A stretch of DNA of 64,000 bases from Actinobacillus capsulatus DSM 19761 (GTDB taxonomy: Bacteria > Pseudomonadota > Gammaproteobacteria > Enterobacterales > Pasteurellaceae), in NCBI RefSeq assembly GCF_000374285.1, contig NZ_KB893931.1:1-64000 (forward strand), given 5' to 3'. Position numbers and translations under genes: made by a program. A model generated the notes under the pieces. The model ran no database searches, was not told the DNA's origin, and saw nothing but the letters and a program-made list of their open reading frames with translations. This document shows, one piece after another, positions 50,159 to 61,634 of the stretch (its first letter is position 1; each line of letters starts with the position of its first letter).

Positions 50159-50196
50159 ATGCTGATAATACTTTCGTATATCGGTAATACTCGAAA

Positions 50197-50592
50197 TTAA
50201 CGTTTTGAGTATTGTGGACGACGACGTGCTTTGTGTAAACCCACTTTTTTACGTTCAACGCGACGTGCGTCACGAGTAACGAAGCCCGCTGCACGTAATG
50301 CAGGGCGTAAAGTTTCGTCGTACTCCATTAATGCACGTGTGATACCGTGACGGATCGCACCTGCTTGACCAGAAATACCACCACCTTTAACAGTGATATA
50401 TAAATCTAATTTATCTAATAACTCAACTAATTCTAATGGTTGACGAACTACCATGCGTGAAGTTTCACGACCGAAGTAAACGTCTAAAGAACGTTGGTTG
50501 ATGGTAATGTTACCACTGCCCGGTTTGATAAATACACGAGCTGAAGAGCTTTTGCGGCGACCTGTGCCGTAGTTTTGATTTGCTGCTGTCAT
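50197..50592 (-). CDS. rpsI: 30S ribosomal protein S9
   Basis: S9 (131 residues) binds the 3' major domain of 16S rRNA; its C-terminal Lys-Arg tail (ending YSKR) reaches the P-site t[18 protein letters not shown] and the [15 protein letters not shown] segment are diagnostic. It follows rplM by 16 bases, the universal L13-S9 operon. Confidence 0.97.
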   Translation of the reverse strand: MTAANQNYGTGRRKSSSARVFIKPGSGNITINQRSLDVYFGRETSRMVVRQPLELVELLDKLDLYITVKGGGISGQAGAIRHGITRALMEYDETLRPALRAAGFVTRDARRVERKKVGLHKARRRPQYSKR

Positions 50593-50608
50593 TTTCGATG
50601 CTCCGTGA

Positions 50609-51037
50609 TTAGATATCTAAAACTTGTGGTTGTTGTGCAGCGTGGTTATGTTCGCTACCTGCGTAAACTTTTAATTTACGGAACATTTCACGACCTAATG
50701 GACCTTTCGGTAACATACCTTTTACTGCGATCTCAATCACTGCTTCTGGACGGCGAGCAATCATTTCTTTGAAGGTTGCATCTTTGATACCACCTACATA
50801 GCCAGTGTGCCAGTAGTAGATTTTGCCATTTTCTTTATTACCAGTTACAGCTACTTTCTCTGCATTGATTACGATGATGTAATCACCTGTATCAACGTGC
50901 GGAGTATACTCAGCCTTGTGTTTACCACGAAGACGACGTGCTAATTCAGTAGCTAAACGACCTAAAGTTTTACCTGTCGCATCTACTACATACCAGTCAC
51001 GTTTGACGGTTTCTGGTTTTGCTACAAAAGTTTTCAT
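50609..51037 (-). CDS. rplM: 50S ribosomal protein L13
   Basis: L13 (142 residues) is an early assembly protein of the large subunit. The start [20 protein letters not shown] and the [15 protein letters not shown] segment are conserved, and length equals E. coli L13. The transcript has a leader of roughly 140 bases, consistent with the autogenous control known for rplM-rpsI in E. coli. Confidence 0.97.
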   Translation of the reverse strand: MKTFVAKPETVKRDWYVVDATGKTLGRLATELARRLRGKHKAEYTPHVDTGDYIIVINAEKVAVTGNKENGKIYYWHTGYVGGIKDATFKEMIARRPEAVIEIAVKGMLPKGPLGREMFRKLKVYAGSEHNHAAQQPQVLDI

Positions 51038-51183
51038 TAATTAAATACCAATAATTTTAGTTATAACCCAATCCACTTATAAACAAGTGAATTACCTATA
51101 TAACGGGTAGAATCCGACCCCTTCGAGTCAAAATCTAACCAAACTTGTTCGGCGGGAAAGTCCAAACAAAACAGGGTGGAGGC
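51038..51183 (-). promoter_or_regulatory. rplM-rpsI leader RNA
   Basis: The stretch between the promoter and rplM contains a CACTT/AAGTG hairpin (about 51074-51088) and a GC-richer segment near 51105-51125. L13 represses its own leader in E. coli; that this leader does so here is inference. No gene is seen in it. Confidence 0.5.
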
Positions 51184-51189
51184 ATTATA
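51184..51189 (-). promoter_or_regulatory. -10 element of the rplM-rpsI promoter
   Basis: On the minus strand a consensus TATAAT lies in an AT-rich region; TTAGCT is the nearest -35 candidate, 18 bases upstream, and is weak. Confidence 0.6.
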
Positions 51190-51343
51190 CAGATATTTTA
51201 CCTAAAAAGCTAAGTTTTTTTGCATTAAATCTAAAAAATGTCGGAAAGCTCAAATTTTCAGAATTTAATCGCTTAAATCCCTTCTCTTGCCTAACGGAAC
51301 ATGATACAAAAAGCTAAGTTTTCACTACTGAGAGGAATCTATT

Positions 51344-51736
51344 ATGATGGGACAATGGACACTAGATGTTTGGTCTGCAATTGGCGTTGCCTTTGTGATT
51401 GGCATCATTGTAGGGTGCGTGATTGTACGTGCTTTTAAGGGCAATGTGAAGCAACATATTCAACTCGAAAATGAGTTAAAAGAAACTAAAGCGAAAGTGG
51501 AAGAACAAAAACAACAGCTTGAGCAACATTTTGAACAATCCGCCGCTTTACTCTCAACACTTGCTGAAGATTACAAAAAATTGTATCAGCATTTAGCGCA
51601 AAGTTCGGAAAAACTATTACCTGAAACTGAACAAATCGCTTTTTTCAAACAATCCCAACTTCCACTCAAACATGAAAATAGTGAAGATCAACCGAGAGAT
51701 TATTCGGAAGGTTCTTCCGGCTTATTAAAATCGTAA
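51344..51736 (+). CDS. zapG: ZapG/YhcB family division-linked membrane protein
   Basis: A 130-residue DUF1043/YhcB protein. One N-terminal membrane helix (about 9-30, AIGVAFVIGIIVGCVIV) is followed by a coiled coil rich in Glu, Gln and Lys, and a conserved Pro/Asp/Tyr-rich tail (QPRDYSEGSSGLL). YhcB has been tied to cell division and envelope growth in E. coli. Its position beside rplM-rpsI matches enterics. GAGAGGAA precedes the ATG. It ends in a long perfect terminator. Confidence 0.87.
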   Translation: MMGQWTLDVWSAIGVAFVIGIIVGCVIVRAFKGNVKQHIQLENELKETKAKVEEQKQQLEQHFEQSAALLSTLAEDYKKLYQHLAQSSEKLLPETEQIAFFKQSQLPLKHENSEDQPRDYSEGSSGLLKS

Positions 51737-51746
51737 AATTTCATCG

Positions 51747-51792
51747 AAAAAAGACCGCTTATTCGAGTATCACCTCATAAGCGGTCTTTTTT
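51747..51792. terminator. Bidirectional terminator (zapG / glnD)
   Basis: A 16-bp perfect inverted repeat, AAAAAAGACCGCTTAT (51747-51762) with ATAAGCGGTCTTTTTT (51777-51792), derived from uptake-like arms, between convergent genes. Confidence 0.92.
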
Positions 51793-51795
51793 ATG

Positions 51796-54351
51796 CTAAG
51801 AATCTAATTCCGCTAACAAACTGGCTTTCAGCTGTTTTTGCTGCTCTTTACTTAACGCTTGATTTTGAGCAGTACAAACCACAAAGAAATCTTCTACCCG
51901 TTCACCGATAGTCGTAATTTTTGCATTAACCAAGACGAGTTCTAATTGTCCGAAAATATGGCTAACTTGGGCAAGTAACCCATCTCTGTCTAAAGTAAAT
52001 AACTCGAATGAGGTTTGGTTTGGATGTTCATCCGAGAGAAATTTAACTTTGGTTGTGCGTTTAAAAGATTGATGTTTCACCGGTTTTTTCAATAATTTAA
52101 ACGTTACGCTTTCCGCATCGGTCAGTACTCGCTGCAAAGATTGACGAACTTGTTCACAACGAGAAGGGTCAAGCTCTGCTCCGCTTAATTCCGTGACAAT
52201 GAAGCTATCGAATACCAAGCCATTATCACCCGTGATAATTTGTGCATCGTGAATACTGATCTTTTTCTGACTCAACGCTTGAGCAATACGCGCAAATAAT
52301 TGCGGTTGGTCATTACAGTGCACAAAAATTTCGGTCGCCCCTCGTGCATATTCGTTACTCACTAATACCATTGGTAACGTTTTATGTTTGAGATAGTCCA
52401 ATGCGTGCCAAACTAGCTGCTTTGGCGTATTACGTAAAAAGTAACTATCAGGACAAGGCGCCCAAAAGTCTTGCAAGCGTGTTCGTTCTAGAGGTGATAA
52501 GGCAAACCTCATAAGTTCTAACGCATCTAAACGATTTTGCTGGCTAACACGTTGATAATCCAGTCGTTTTTCTAGTTCCTCGATAGTAAATTGATAAAGT
52601 TGCGTAAACAAAGAACGCTTCCAATCATTCCATAAACTTTCATTAGTTGCGCAAATATCCGAAATAGTTAGGCACATCAAATCGGTTAAAGCGGTCGAAT
52701 TTTCCACTATTTTTGCAAAACTTTTCACTACCGCAGGATCATGAATATCACGGCGTTGTGCAGTTAATGACATGGTTAAATGCTCTCTCACTAGCCATGT
52801 GATTTGTTGCGCTTCCGCTTCGGAAAAACCGTGTAATACAGCAAACTGATAAGCATCGACCGCTCCGACTTGAGTGTGGTCACCTTCTCGGCCTTTCGCA
52901 ATATCATGGAATAATGCCGCAAGATACAAAATAGGTTTATGTGTACAAGCCCGGAAATATTTACAGCATAAAGGATGTAATTCTTCAGCATCATCAGTTA
53001 AAAAGCTTTCCAATTTCTGCATAACACGAATCGTATGCTCATCAACCGTATAGATGTGGAACAGATCAAACTGCATCAGCCCTTTAATGCCGTCCCACTG
53101 TGGCAAATAGGCGGATAACACGCCCAATTGATGCATTGGTATAATCGCACGTTCCACCACCTTCGGCTGAGAAAATAACGAGATAAAACGGGCTCTAGCT
53201 TCAGCATCCATAGATAACGGCTGTTGCTGTTTTTTTAATGCCAATCGTAAATTACGTAGTGTGATAGCATTAGCTTTAGCTTCCGGATGCTGCGCTAAAT
53301 GATAAAAAAGATCTAAAATTGATACCGGATCTTGCGTAAAACATCGGCGATGACGACAAACAATCTCTGTTCCTTGTAAATAGTAGTTCTGATCAAGCGG
53401 TCGTTTTTCGGCAACATTTTGCTGACCGAGAATAATTTGCTCGAAGTTATCCAGTAGCAATTGGCTCAGTTGCGAAATGGATTGAGTAGCTTGAAAGAAC
53501 GCTTTCATCATTGCTTCAACCGGCTGATTTCCCTCGCCTTGATAGCCTAACTGTTCGCTTAGCTGTAATTGGCGGTCAAACCGCAAACGGTTATCATAGC
53601 GTTTAAGCTGTAAGTGCAATGCAAAGCGCATCCGGAAGAGCACCGCTTGCGCTTCATTCAGTTCACTAAATTCCTCAGGGAAAATAATCCCTTTATTCAA
53701 TAAACTTTCAAACGCATAAGTACCAAAGTGTCTTAATGAGATCCAAGCAATCAAATGTAGATCTCGCAACCCGCCCGGAGTGTGTTTTAAATCCGGCTCA
53801 AGGTTATAACTGGTATTATGATAACGCGCATAGCGCTCATTTCGCTCTTGCATTTTAGCGCTAAAGAAGCAATCAATCGGCCAGAAATCTTCCGCATATA
53901 AGTTTTCGAATAGTGCCTGCCATAGCGCTTTATTACCGATTAAATAACGCCCTTCATACATATTGGTCGCCACCGATAATTCGCTTTTGCCGATCTCAAT
54001 ACATTCTTCAAGCGTACGAATACTCGCGCCGACTTGTAATTTACTGTCCCATAGCAAATTAAATAAGTCATTCAGTCTTGAATGCGTTTCATCATCTAAT
54101 GTTCGTGCTGTAATTACTAAAATATCTAAATCGGACAATGGAAACATTTCTTGTCTGCCATAGCCTCCTACAGCAATAAGCGTTAAATCTTGGCGTGCTG
54201 CAAAGTCGAATTGTTGCCATAAATTCAGTAATAGCTGATCATAAAAATCGCTACGTTGACGTAACAACGTAACGACTTCTGTGACGGTAAAACCATTTTT
54301 TTGTTGCAAGTTAAATTCGGCAAGTTGGTTTTTCAACGTTGTATTTGTCAT
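51796..54351 (-). CDS. glnD: Bifunctional [protein-PII] uridylyltransferase / uridylyl-removing enzyme
   Basis: GlnD (851 residues) senses glutamine and uridylylates or deuridylylates PII. The nucleotidyltransferase site is GGYGRQEMFPLSDLDIL (about 62-78), the HD hydrolase domain has FHDIAKGREGDH (about 466-477), and two C-terminal ACT domains bind glutamine (from about 685 and 790). Length is close to E. coli GlnD (890). It is monocistronic with terminators at both ends. Confidence 0.96.
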   Translation of the reverse strand: MTNTTLKNQLAEFNLQQKNGFTVTEVVTLLRQRSDFYDQLLLNLWQQFDFAARQDLTLIAVGGYGRQEMFPLSDLDILVITARTLDDETHSRLNDLFNLLWDSKLQVGASIRTLEECIEIGKSELSVATNMYEGRYLIGNKALWQALFENLYAEDFWPIDCFFSAKMQERNERYARYHNTSYNLEPDLKHTPGGLRDLHLIAWISLRHFGTYAFESLLNKGIIFPEEFSELNEAQAVLFRMRFALHLQLKRYDNRLRFDRQLQLSEQLGYQGEGNQPVEAMMKAFFQATQSISQLSQLLLDNFEQIILGQQNVAEKRPLDQNYYLQGTEIVCRHRRCFTQDPVSILDLFYHLAQHPEAKANAITLRNLRLALKKQQQPLSMDAEARARFISLFSQPKVVERAIIPMHQLGVLSAYLPQWDGIKGLMQFDLFHIYTVDEHTIRVMQKLESFLTDDAEELHPLCCKYFRACTHKPILYLAALFHDIAKGREGDHTQVGAVDAYQFAVLHGFSEAEAQQITWLVREHLTMSLTAQRRDIHDPAVVKSFAKIVENSTALTDLMCLTISDICATNESLWNDWKRSLFTQLYQFTIEELEKRLDYQRVSQQNRLDALELMRFALSPLERTRLQDFWAPCPDSYFLRNTPKQLVWHALDYLKHKTLPMVLVSNEYARGATEIFVHCNDQPQLFARIAQALSQKKISIHDAQIITGDNGLVFDSFIVTELSGAELDPSRCEQVRQSLQRVLTDAESVTFKLLKKPVKHQSFKRTTKVKFLSDEHPNQTSFELFTLDRDGLLAQVSHIFGQLELVLVNAKITTIGERVEDFFVVCTAQNQALSKEQQKQLKASLLAELDS

Positions 54352-54435
54352 CTTTTTATCTCTAAAATATAACGTGCTTCAATAGCACATCCATTCTCAA
54401 CAAAATAACATCAGCAAGATTAAAGATAAATAAAA

Positions 54436-54478
54436 AAGCGGTTAGAATCTGCAAATTTTTTGCAATTTCTAACCGCTT
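54436..54478. terminator. Paired uptake-sequence terminator after tyrP copy 2
   Basis: AAGCGGTTAGAA (54436-54447) pairs perfectly with TTCTAACCGCTT (54467-54478), with T-rich flanks on the plus side and A-run on the left. Confidence 0.85.
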
Positions 54479-54489
54479 GTTTTTTCTAA

Positions 54490-55707
54490 CTAGCCGGCAA
54501 CTTGTGGTAAGTAACCTAGCTGAATAAAGAACGGAATAATCATAATAATGACACCGGCGATTAACGCAATCACAAGTGCTGTATTACCGCCAATGACTCG
54601 ATAAGCTAAATTAGGATGTAGCTTACGAGCTTTCCATGCTAAACCGATTGGTAATAACATTCCGTAGAATGCAAATAGCAAGCCTGCATAACCTAACGCT
54701 GCGATAAATCCGTTGGGATAGAATAATGCAAACAATACCGGTGGAATAAAGGTCGCTAAGCTCAGCCATAAACGATTTGCCGGTAAATTCACACGTTTTA
54801 ATAAATCACCAACACACTCGAAAATGCCCATTGCCACACCTAAGAACGAGGTAATCAATGCAAGTGCTGAGAATAAACGCACCATTTCACCTAAAATTGT
54901 ACTGTCGGTAATTTGGCTGGTTGCTTTAACTAAACCGTTTAGCGTTGGATCTTGTTTTAAGATTTCCACAAATTCTGCTTGAGTTAATACACCGTGCGTT
55001 GCAAGCTGCCATAATAAATATGCCACTAACGGAATCGCTGTACCGATATAAATTGCAATACGGATTTTACGAATATTTGCATCTAAATAGGTATTGATGC
55101 TCGCCATAATCACGTGGAAACCGAATGAAGTAAAGAAAATCGGAATCGCTGATACGACAAATAAATTATCGAGAGGAACTGCGGTTAAATTCTCCAATTT
55201 AACTTTTGGCAACATCATTAGCAATACAAAAACAAACGCAACGATTTTCCCGATAAACAATAAACGAGTTAAACCATCAACCCCCTTAATACCAATTACC
55301 ACGAACGAACCAAGTAGAATGGTAAAGAGCAAAATACCGACTTGAGTTGTAGTATGCGCATCGCCAATTTGAGGTAATAAGCCAGAAAGTAGCGAGCCGC
55401 CGCCAGTAATATAAGCGGCTAATAATGCATATAATAAAATTAGTAAACTTGCTGTCGCTAATACTCTCCCCGTGATACCAAAATATTGTTCCGCTAAACT
55501 TGCCACGCCAATATCTTGCTTCGGAGCGGTTTGGTAGACCTCCATAAACAGCAAACCGGTATAAGCTAATAACGCCCATAAGCAAATAAGTAACGCGACT
55601 GTTGCGCCAAATCCCATTCCCGCTGAAGTGAGCGGCATCGCTAACATTCCCGCACCAATTGTTGTGCCTGCAATCATCAAGGCACTGCCTAAAATTTTAT
55701 TTTTCAT
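54490..55707 (-). CDS. tyrP: Aromatic amino acid permease, TyrP family (second copy)
   Basis: A 405-residue inner-membrane permease of the HAAAP family, about 11 helices, proton symport of tyrosine or related aromatic amino acids. The N-terminal GSALMIAGTTIGAGMLAMPLTSAG is the family signature. It is a diverged tandem paralogue of the upstream gene; H. influenzae likewise has two TyrP proteins. Only a TyrR half-site (TTTACA on the plus strand, 55735-55740) is seen upstream, so control may differ. Substrate (Tyr versus Trp) is uncertain. Confidence 0.85.
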   Translation of the reverse strand: MKNKILGSALMIAGTTIGAGMLAMPLTSAGMGFGATVALLICLWALLAYTGLLFMEVYQTAPKQDIGVASLAEQYFGITGRVLATASLLILLYALLAAYITGGGSLLSGLLPQIGDAHTTTQVGILLFTILLGSFVVIGIKGVDGLTRLLFIGKIVAFVFVLLMMLPKVKLENLTAVPLDNLFVVSAIPIFFTSFGFHVIMASINTYLDANIRKIRIAIYIGTAIPLVAYLLWQLATHGVLTQAEFVEILKQDPTLNGLVKATSQITDSTILGEMVRLFSALALITSFLGVAMGIFECVGDLLKRVNLPANRLWLSLATFIPPVLFALFYPNGFIAALGYAGLLFAFYGMLLPIGLAWKARKLHPNLAYRVIGGNTALVIALIAGVIIMIIPFFIQLGYLPQVAG

Positions 55708-55751
55708 TTATATAATAACCAATTAGATTGTATTTACAGTTAACTTAAAAC

Positions 55752-55794
55752 AAGCGGTCAAAATTTGTAATTTTCTAGCCAAATTCGACCGCTT
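55752..55794. terminator. Uptake-sequence hairpin between the tyrP copies
   Basis: AAGCGGTC (55752-55759) pairs with GACCGCTT (55787-55794). It should end transcription of the upstream copy before the second copy. Confidence 0.7.
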
Positions 55795-55804
55795 TCACTC
55801 ATCA

Positions 55805-57019
55805 TTAGCCAATTACTCTCGGTAAATAACCGGCTTCAATAATAAATGGCACATTAATGATAAATATTGCTAATAATAATGCAATCAATAATGCCACATT
55901 GCCACCAAATACTTTGTATTTAGCATCCGGATACAATTTACGGAATTTCCATACCATCGCAATCGGTAAAACTAACGCATAGAAAGCAAACATTTGTCCT
56001 GCGTAACCCAATGCGGCAATAAAACCTTCCGGATAGAAAAAGGCGAATAACATTGGCGGAATAAAGGTTAATGCACCAAGAGAAATACGAGGCATATTGA
56101 TATGTACTCGTTTAAATAAATCCTCTAAACACTCAAATAAACCCAATGCCACACCTAAGAATGATGTAATTAAAGCTAATGCTGAGAATAATTTCACTGC
56201 GCCGCCAATTATCGAGCTACCGGTAATTTGCTGAATTGCTTCCGCCAATCCATTTAAAGTCGGATCTTTTTCAATTAACTGTAAAAATGCGGCTTGATTT
56301 AATAAACCGTGTGTCGCAAGTTGCCATAATGCATAAGCCACTAATGGAATTGCCGTACCGACTAAAATCGAAATACGTAACGCTTTCACATTACCGCCTA
56401 AATATTTATTTAAGCTAGGAATTGAACCGTGGAAACCGAAGGCTGTAAAGAAAACCGGGGTTGCAGAAATTAATAATGCATTATCAATCGGCATCTCAAG
56501 CAAATTGCTTACAGAGATATTCGGTAATAACAGTGCTAATACCAATAAAAACGCACCGATTTTAGTTAAAAATAAAATACGGTTAATAACATCTACACTT
56601 GTAGTGCCAATAACAACAAAAGCACCAAATACAAGGGTAAAAATAACGCCCGCAATTCTTTTGGTTGTTTCAGCATCATTAATAGTCAGCATAATACTTG
56701 CCAACAATGAGCTACCACCGGAAACATAAGCGGAAAGAATCGCATATAAAAAAATCACTAACACGGCTGTGGAAACAATACGTCCGAAATTACCATAATA
56801 TTTTTCGGCTAAAGTACCGATACCGGCATCACTTTCCACATTTTGATAAAGCTCAACGAACAATAACGCACTAAAACAAAGTAATAACCAAAGAGCAATA
56901 AGCAATGCTAACGTCCAGCCGAAACCAATCCCCGCTGAAGTAAGAGGCATTGCCAGCATTCCTGCACCAATTGTCGTCCCCGCAACAATTAATGTGCTTC
57001 CAAGAGTTTTGTTTTGCAT
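55805..57019 (-). CDS. tyrP: Tyrosine-specific permease, TyrP family (first copy)
   Basis: A 404-residue HAAAP-family permease with the signature GSTLIVAGTTIGAGMLAMPLTSAG and about 11 membrane helices. The upstream region carries a perfect TyrR box and a plausible promoter, which supports tyrosine (or phenylalanine) transport and classical TyrR control, as for E. coli tyrP. AGAGG precedes the ATG. The two copies are tandem but separated by a terminator, so they are probably expressed independently. Confidence 0.88.
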   Translation of the reverse strand: MQNKTLGSTLIVAGTTIGAGMLAMPLTSAGIGFGWTLALLIALWLLLCFSALLFVELYQNVESDAGIGTLAEKYYGNFGRIVSTAVLVIFLYAILSAYVSGGSSLLASIMLTINDAETTKRIAGVIFTLVFGAFVVIGTTSVDVINRILFLTKIGAFLLVLALLLPNISVSNLLEMPIDNALLISATPVFFTAFGFHGSIPSLNKYLGGNVKALRISILVGTAIPLVAYALWQLATHGLLNQAAFLQLIEKDPTLNGLAEAIQQITGSSIIGGAVKLFSALALITSFLGVALGLFECLEDLFKRVHINMPRISLGALTFIPPMLFAFFYPEGFIAALGYAGQMFAFYALVLPIAMVWKFRKLYPDAKYKVFGGNVALLIALLLAIFIINVPFIIEAGYLPRVIG

Positions 57020-57051
57020 ATTTAACCTCTAAAATTGTTATTAGGTGGGCT

Positions 57052-57080
57052 ATTCTACAAGAACAAAAAACAAATGTAAC
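57052..57080 (-). promoter_or_regulatory. Candidate tyrP promoter
   Basis: On the minus strand GTTACA (57075-57080) and TAGAAT (57052-57057) are spaced by 17 bases, 32 bases before the tyrP start. Confidence 0.55.
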
Positions 57081-57093
57081 GAAAAAATTTCAT

Positions 57094-57111
57094 TGTAAAT
57101 ATAATTTTACA
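57094..57111 (-). promoter_or_regulatory. Perfect TyrR box upstream of tyrP
   Basis: TGTAAATATAATTTTACA matches the strong TyrR box TGTAAA-N6-TTTACA exactly and lies 13 bases upstream of the candidate -35. Confidence 0.8.
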
Positions 57112-57202
57112 CGCATTAAAATCAATGCGTTAGCTTCATTTTTAGGCTTGCAAGTTTCCAAAAAAATTCAACCGCTTGTAAAATCAACAAATTATTGCAA
57201 TA

Positions 57203-57237
57203 AAAAAGCCGAGAAACTTTTGCTTCTCGGCTTTTTT
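57203..57237. terminator. ftsH terminator
   Basis: AAAAGCCGAGAA pairs with TTCTCGGCTTTT around an 8-base loop, with A/T-runs on both sides, so it can work both ways; on the minus strand it ends ftsH. Confidence 0.85.
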
Positions 57238-57250
57238 ATTGTGCTAATAA

Positions 57251-59185
57251 TTAAGCATCTGCTTGTTTATCTGCAACCTCTGTATCCGTATTCGGTGTAT
57301 CTGTCGGTTGCTGCTCTGCGTCCGGCTTTTCTGCGGTACTAGAATCATTTGACGAACTATTATCGTTCTTATCATTCCAACCTGCCGGCTCGCCAACTGG
57401 ACGGCGATTCATTAAATCATCAATTTGTTTGCGATCTAAGGTTTCATATTTTAACAATGCGTCTTTCATCGCATGTAAAATATCCATATTGTCTTCTAAC
57501 GTTTTCTTCGCTCGCTCATAATTACGATCAATGATTTTACGCATCTCTTGGTCAATCAGCTTTTGCGACTCTTCCGATACGCCTTTGATTGCCCCCATAC
57601 CATCTTCATTTTGATAGAACAACGGACCTAGCTCTTTAGAGAATCCCCATTGGGTTACCATCGCACGAGCAATTTGCGTTGCACGGTGAATATCCGAAGA
57701 CGCACCAGTGGTAATTTTATCTTCACCAAAAATAAGCCCTTCGGCAATTCGTCCTGCAAATAAGGTTGAAAGCTGGCTTTCCAATTTGGTAAAAGTTTCA
57801 CTTACACGGTCACCTTCCGGTAAGAATTGTGCAAAGCCAAGCGCTTGACCACGAGGCACAATGGTTACTTTATTGAGCGGATCGTGTTCCGGCATTAAAT
57901 AACCGACAATAACGTGACCGGCTTCGTGATAAGCGGTATTCATCAATTCTTTTTCGGTCATCGTATTTGAACGACGCTCTGGTCCCATATTGATTTTATC
58001 GCGTGCTTTTTCAAAGTCGTCCATAGTTACGACACGTTGGTTTTTACGTGCAGCAAATAATGCGGCTTCATTAACTAAGTTCGCTAACTGCGCACCTGAA
58101 TAACCCGGCGTACCACGTGCAACCACCATTGGATCAACATCCGGTGCCAATGGTACTTTTTTCATATGTACTTTTAAGATTTGCTCACGACCTTTCACGT
58201 TCGGTAAATCTACCGTTACTTGACGGTCAAAACGTCCCGGACGAGTTAACGCATCATCAAGCACATCCGCACGGTTCGTTGCAGCGATAATAATAACGCC
58301 TTCCGAGCCTTCAAAACCGTCCATCTCAACTAACATCTGGTTAAGGGTTTGCTCACGCTCATCATGGCCACCGCTAAAACCGGCACCGCCACGTTTACGA
58401 CCGACTGCATCAATTTCATCGATAAAAATGATACAAGGTGCATTTTTCTTCGCTTGTTCAAAAAGATCACGTACACGAGAAGCACCGACACCGACAAACA
58501 TTTCAACGAAATCAGAACCCGCCATAGTAAAGAACGGTACACCCGCTTCACCGGCAATTGCTTTCGCCAATAATGTTTTACCCGTACCCGGAGGACCAAC
58601 CATTAAAATACCTTTTGGAATACGTCCACCCAATTTTTGGAATTTGTTCGGATCTTTTAAGAAGTCCACGACTTCACCGACTTCTTCTTTCGCTTCATCA
58701 CAGCCTGCAACATCGGTAAAACGTGTTTTAACTTGCTCGGCAGTCAGCATTTTTGCTTTGCTTTTACCAAAGCTCATTGCGCCACGACCGCCACCGCCTT
58801 GCATTTGGCGCATATAAAACACCCAAAAACCAATCAGCATTAACATCGGGAACCACGAAATAAAAATCTGAGATAACAAACCGCGACGTTCTTCCGGCTG
58901 ACCGGTAACCGTTGCATTTGTTTTTGCCAGATCCGCCAATAAGTATTCATCATACATCGGCATCACGGTTTGATATTGCGTACCATCATTTTTAGTAACA
59001 GAGATCGTTTCATCGTTACGTTTGAAATCCACTTCTTTCAGATTATTCGATTTGATATCGTTCAAGAATGTTGAATAAGCAACCGTATTATTGCTACCAA
59101 AGTTTGAGTTAAAGCCCTCAAAGGCAGTCATTAAAACAACTGCAACCACTACCCAAAGGACAATATTTTTAACCATATCGCTCAA
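57251..59185 (-). CDS. ftsH: ATP-dependent zinc metalloprotease FtsH
   Basis: FtsH (644 residues) is the essential membrane AAA protease that degrades LpxC, sigma-32 and damaged membrane proteins. Two N-terminal helices (about 6-24 and 108-127) flank a periplasmic domain. The AAA module has [13 protein letters not shown] and the SRH region, and the zinc site HEAGH lies at about 420. The C-terminal tail is Asp/Thr/Ser-rich. It follows rlmE, the rlmE-ftsH order of E. coli. Confidence 0.97.
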   Translation of the reverse strand: MSDMVKNIVLWVVVAVVLMTAFEGFNSNFGSNNTVAYSTFLNDIKSNNLKEVDFKRNDETISVTKNDGTQYQTVMPMYDEYLLADLAKTNATVTGQPEERRGLLSQIFISWFPMLMLIGFWVFYMRQMQGGGGRGAMSFGKSKAKMLTAEQVKTRFTDVAGCDEAKEEVGEVVDFLKDPNKFQKLGGRIPKGILMVGPPGTGKTLLAKAIAGEAGVPFFTMAGSDFVEMFVGVGASRVRDLFEQAKKNAPCIIFIDEIDAVGRKRGGAGFSGGHDEREQTLNQMLVEMDGFEGSEGVIIIAATNRADVLDDALTRPGRFDRQVTVDLPNVKGREQILKVHMKKVPLAPDVDPMVVARGTPGYSGAQLANLVNEAALFAARKNQRVVTMDDFEKARDKINMGPERRSNTMTEKELMNTAYHEAGHVIVGYLMPEHDPLNKVTIVPRGQALGFAQFLPEGDRVSETFTKLESQLSTLFAGRIAEGLIFGEDKITTGASSDIHRATQIARAMVTQWGFSKELGPLFYQNEDGMGAIKGVSEESQKLIDQEMRKIIDRNYERAKKTLEDNMDILHAMKDALLKYETLDRKQIDDLMNRRPVGEPAGWNDKNDNSSSNDSSTAEKPDAEQQPTDTPNTDTEVADKQADA

Positions 59186-59232
59186 GGTTAATTTCCTCTT
59201 TTAGAATAAAAAAACTTGTTATATCACTAAAT

Positions 59233-59281
59233 AATAAGCGGTCTGATTTTGCAAATTTTTTGCAATTTTTAACCGCTTATT
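59233..59281 (-). terminator. Uptake-sequence hairpin at the rlmE stop codon
   Basis: AATAAGCGGT (59233-59242) pairs with ACCGCTTATT (59272-59281); the right arm includes part of the rlmE stop codon, so the stop is built into the terminator between rlmE and ftsH. Confidence 0.7.
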
Positions 59282-59906
59282 AGCCTTTATAACCCGTTGC
59301 TACAATATAAACTTCTCTTGAACGATCTCGAGAAGCTTCAGGTTTACGCACTTTCACGGTGCTAAACATTGCACGAATATCTCTTAAATAATCATCAAAG
59401 CCTTCGCCTTGGAACACTTTAACGACAAAGCTGCCTTTAGGTGCAAGTACCTGACGGCACATATCTAAAGCCAGTTCTACTAAATACATTGCTCGAGGGA
59501 TGTCTACTGACGGCATACCACTGAAATTCGGTGCCATATCCGACATTACCACATCCACCATATCATCACCGACACGCTCTAGCAGCGCATTCAGTACTGA
59601 TTCTTCTCGGAAATCTCCTTGTAAAAAGTCCACGCCGACAATCGGATTCATATCTAAAATATCACAGGCAATAATACGACCTTTACTGCCGATTTGCGTT
59701 ACCGCATATTGAGACCAACCGCCCGGAGCCGCACCTAAATCCACCACGGTCATCCCCAGTTTGAATAAGCAATCGGTTTGTTGAATTTCATCTAGTTTAA
59801 AATAAGCTCGTGAGCGTAATTTTTGTTTATGTGCTTTTTGTACAAACTGATCTTTAAAATGTTCTGCCAGCCAACGTGATGAACTCGCACTTCTTTTTCT
59901 GCCCAT
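59280..59906 (-). CDS. rlmE: 23S rRNA (uridine2552-2'-O)-methyltransferase RlmE
   Basis: RlmE (FtsJ/RrmJ, 208 residues) methylates U2552 in the A-loop of 23S rRNA late in 50S assembly. The SAM motif is [14 protein letters not shown], and the K-D-K-E catalytic residues lie in [27 protein letters not shown] and the C-terminal KPEASR. It is upstream of ftsH on the same strand and diverges from guaB. Confidence 0.96.
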   Translation of the reverse strand: MGRKRSASSSRWLAEHFKDQFVQKAHKQKLRSRAYFKLDEIQQTDCLFKLGMTVVDLGAAPGGWSQYAVTQIGSKGRIIACDILDMNPIVGVDFLQGDFREESVLNALLERVGDDMVDVVMSDMAPNFSGMPSVDIPRAMYLVELALDMCRQVLAPKGSFVVKVFQGEGFDDYLRDIRAMFSTVKVRKPEASRDRSREVYIVATGYKG

Positions 59907-60052
59907 TAAAATAAATCTCTTTCCTGCCTTTTAAAAAATCTAGTTTATCATAATAAGGACAATTTGGCGCTATTCAAGATCGAAAAGAGAAGTAAAGTTA
60001 AAATTTTGTAATAAGCGGTCGATTTTTGTCGTTTTTTACAAAAACAATCAAC

Positions 60053-60068
60053 CGCAACCGTTTGCGTA
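60053..60068 (+). promoter_or_regulatory. PurR-binding site upstream of guaB
   Basis: CCGCAACCGTTTGCGT matches the PurR consensus ACGCAAACGTTTGCGT at 14 of 16 positions, with the central CG dyad intact. It ends 10 bases upstream of the guaB -35. Its left side overlaps what would be the second arm of an uptake-type hairpin. Confidence 0.75.
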
Positions 60069-60078
60069 AAATTCAATT

Positions 60079-60107
60079 TTACAACTTTGTAAAACACCTG
60101 TATAATT
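60079..60107 (+). promoter_or_regulatory. guaBA promoter
   Basis: TTTACA (60079-60084) and consensus TATAAT (60102-60107) are separated by 17 bases, 57 bases before guaB. This is the clearest sigma70 promoter in the window besides that of the tRNA. Confidence 0.85.
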
Positions 60108-60119
60108 CGCCCGCAATAA

Positions 60120-61631
<1,512 letters not shown>

Positions 61632-61634
61632 TTC

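Noticed and set aside
54490-57019. Recent tandem duplication of tyrP
   Set aside because: The two proteins share the fold and motifs but differ at many positions throughout, so the duplication is old and not an assembly artefact.
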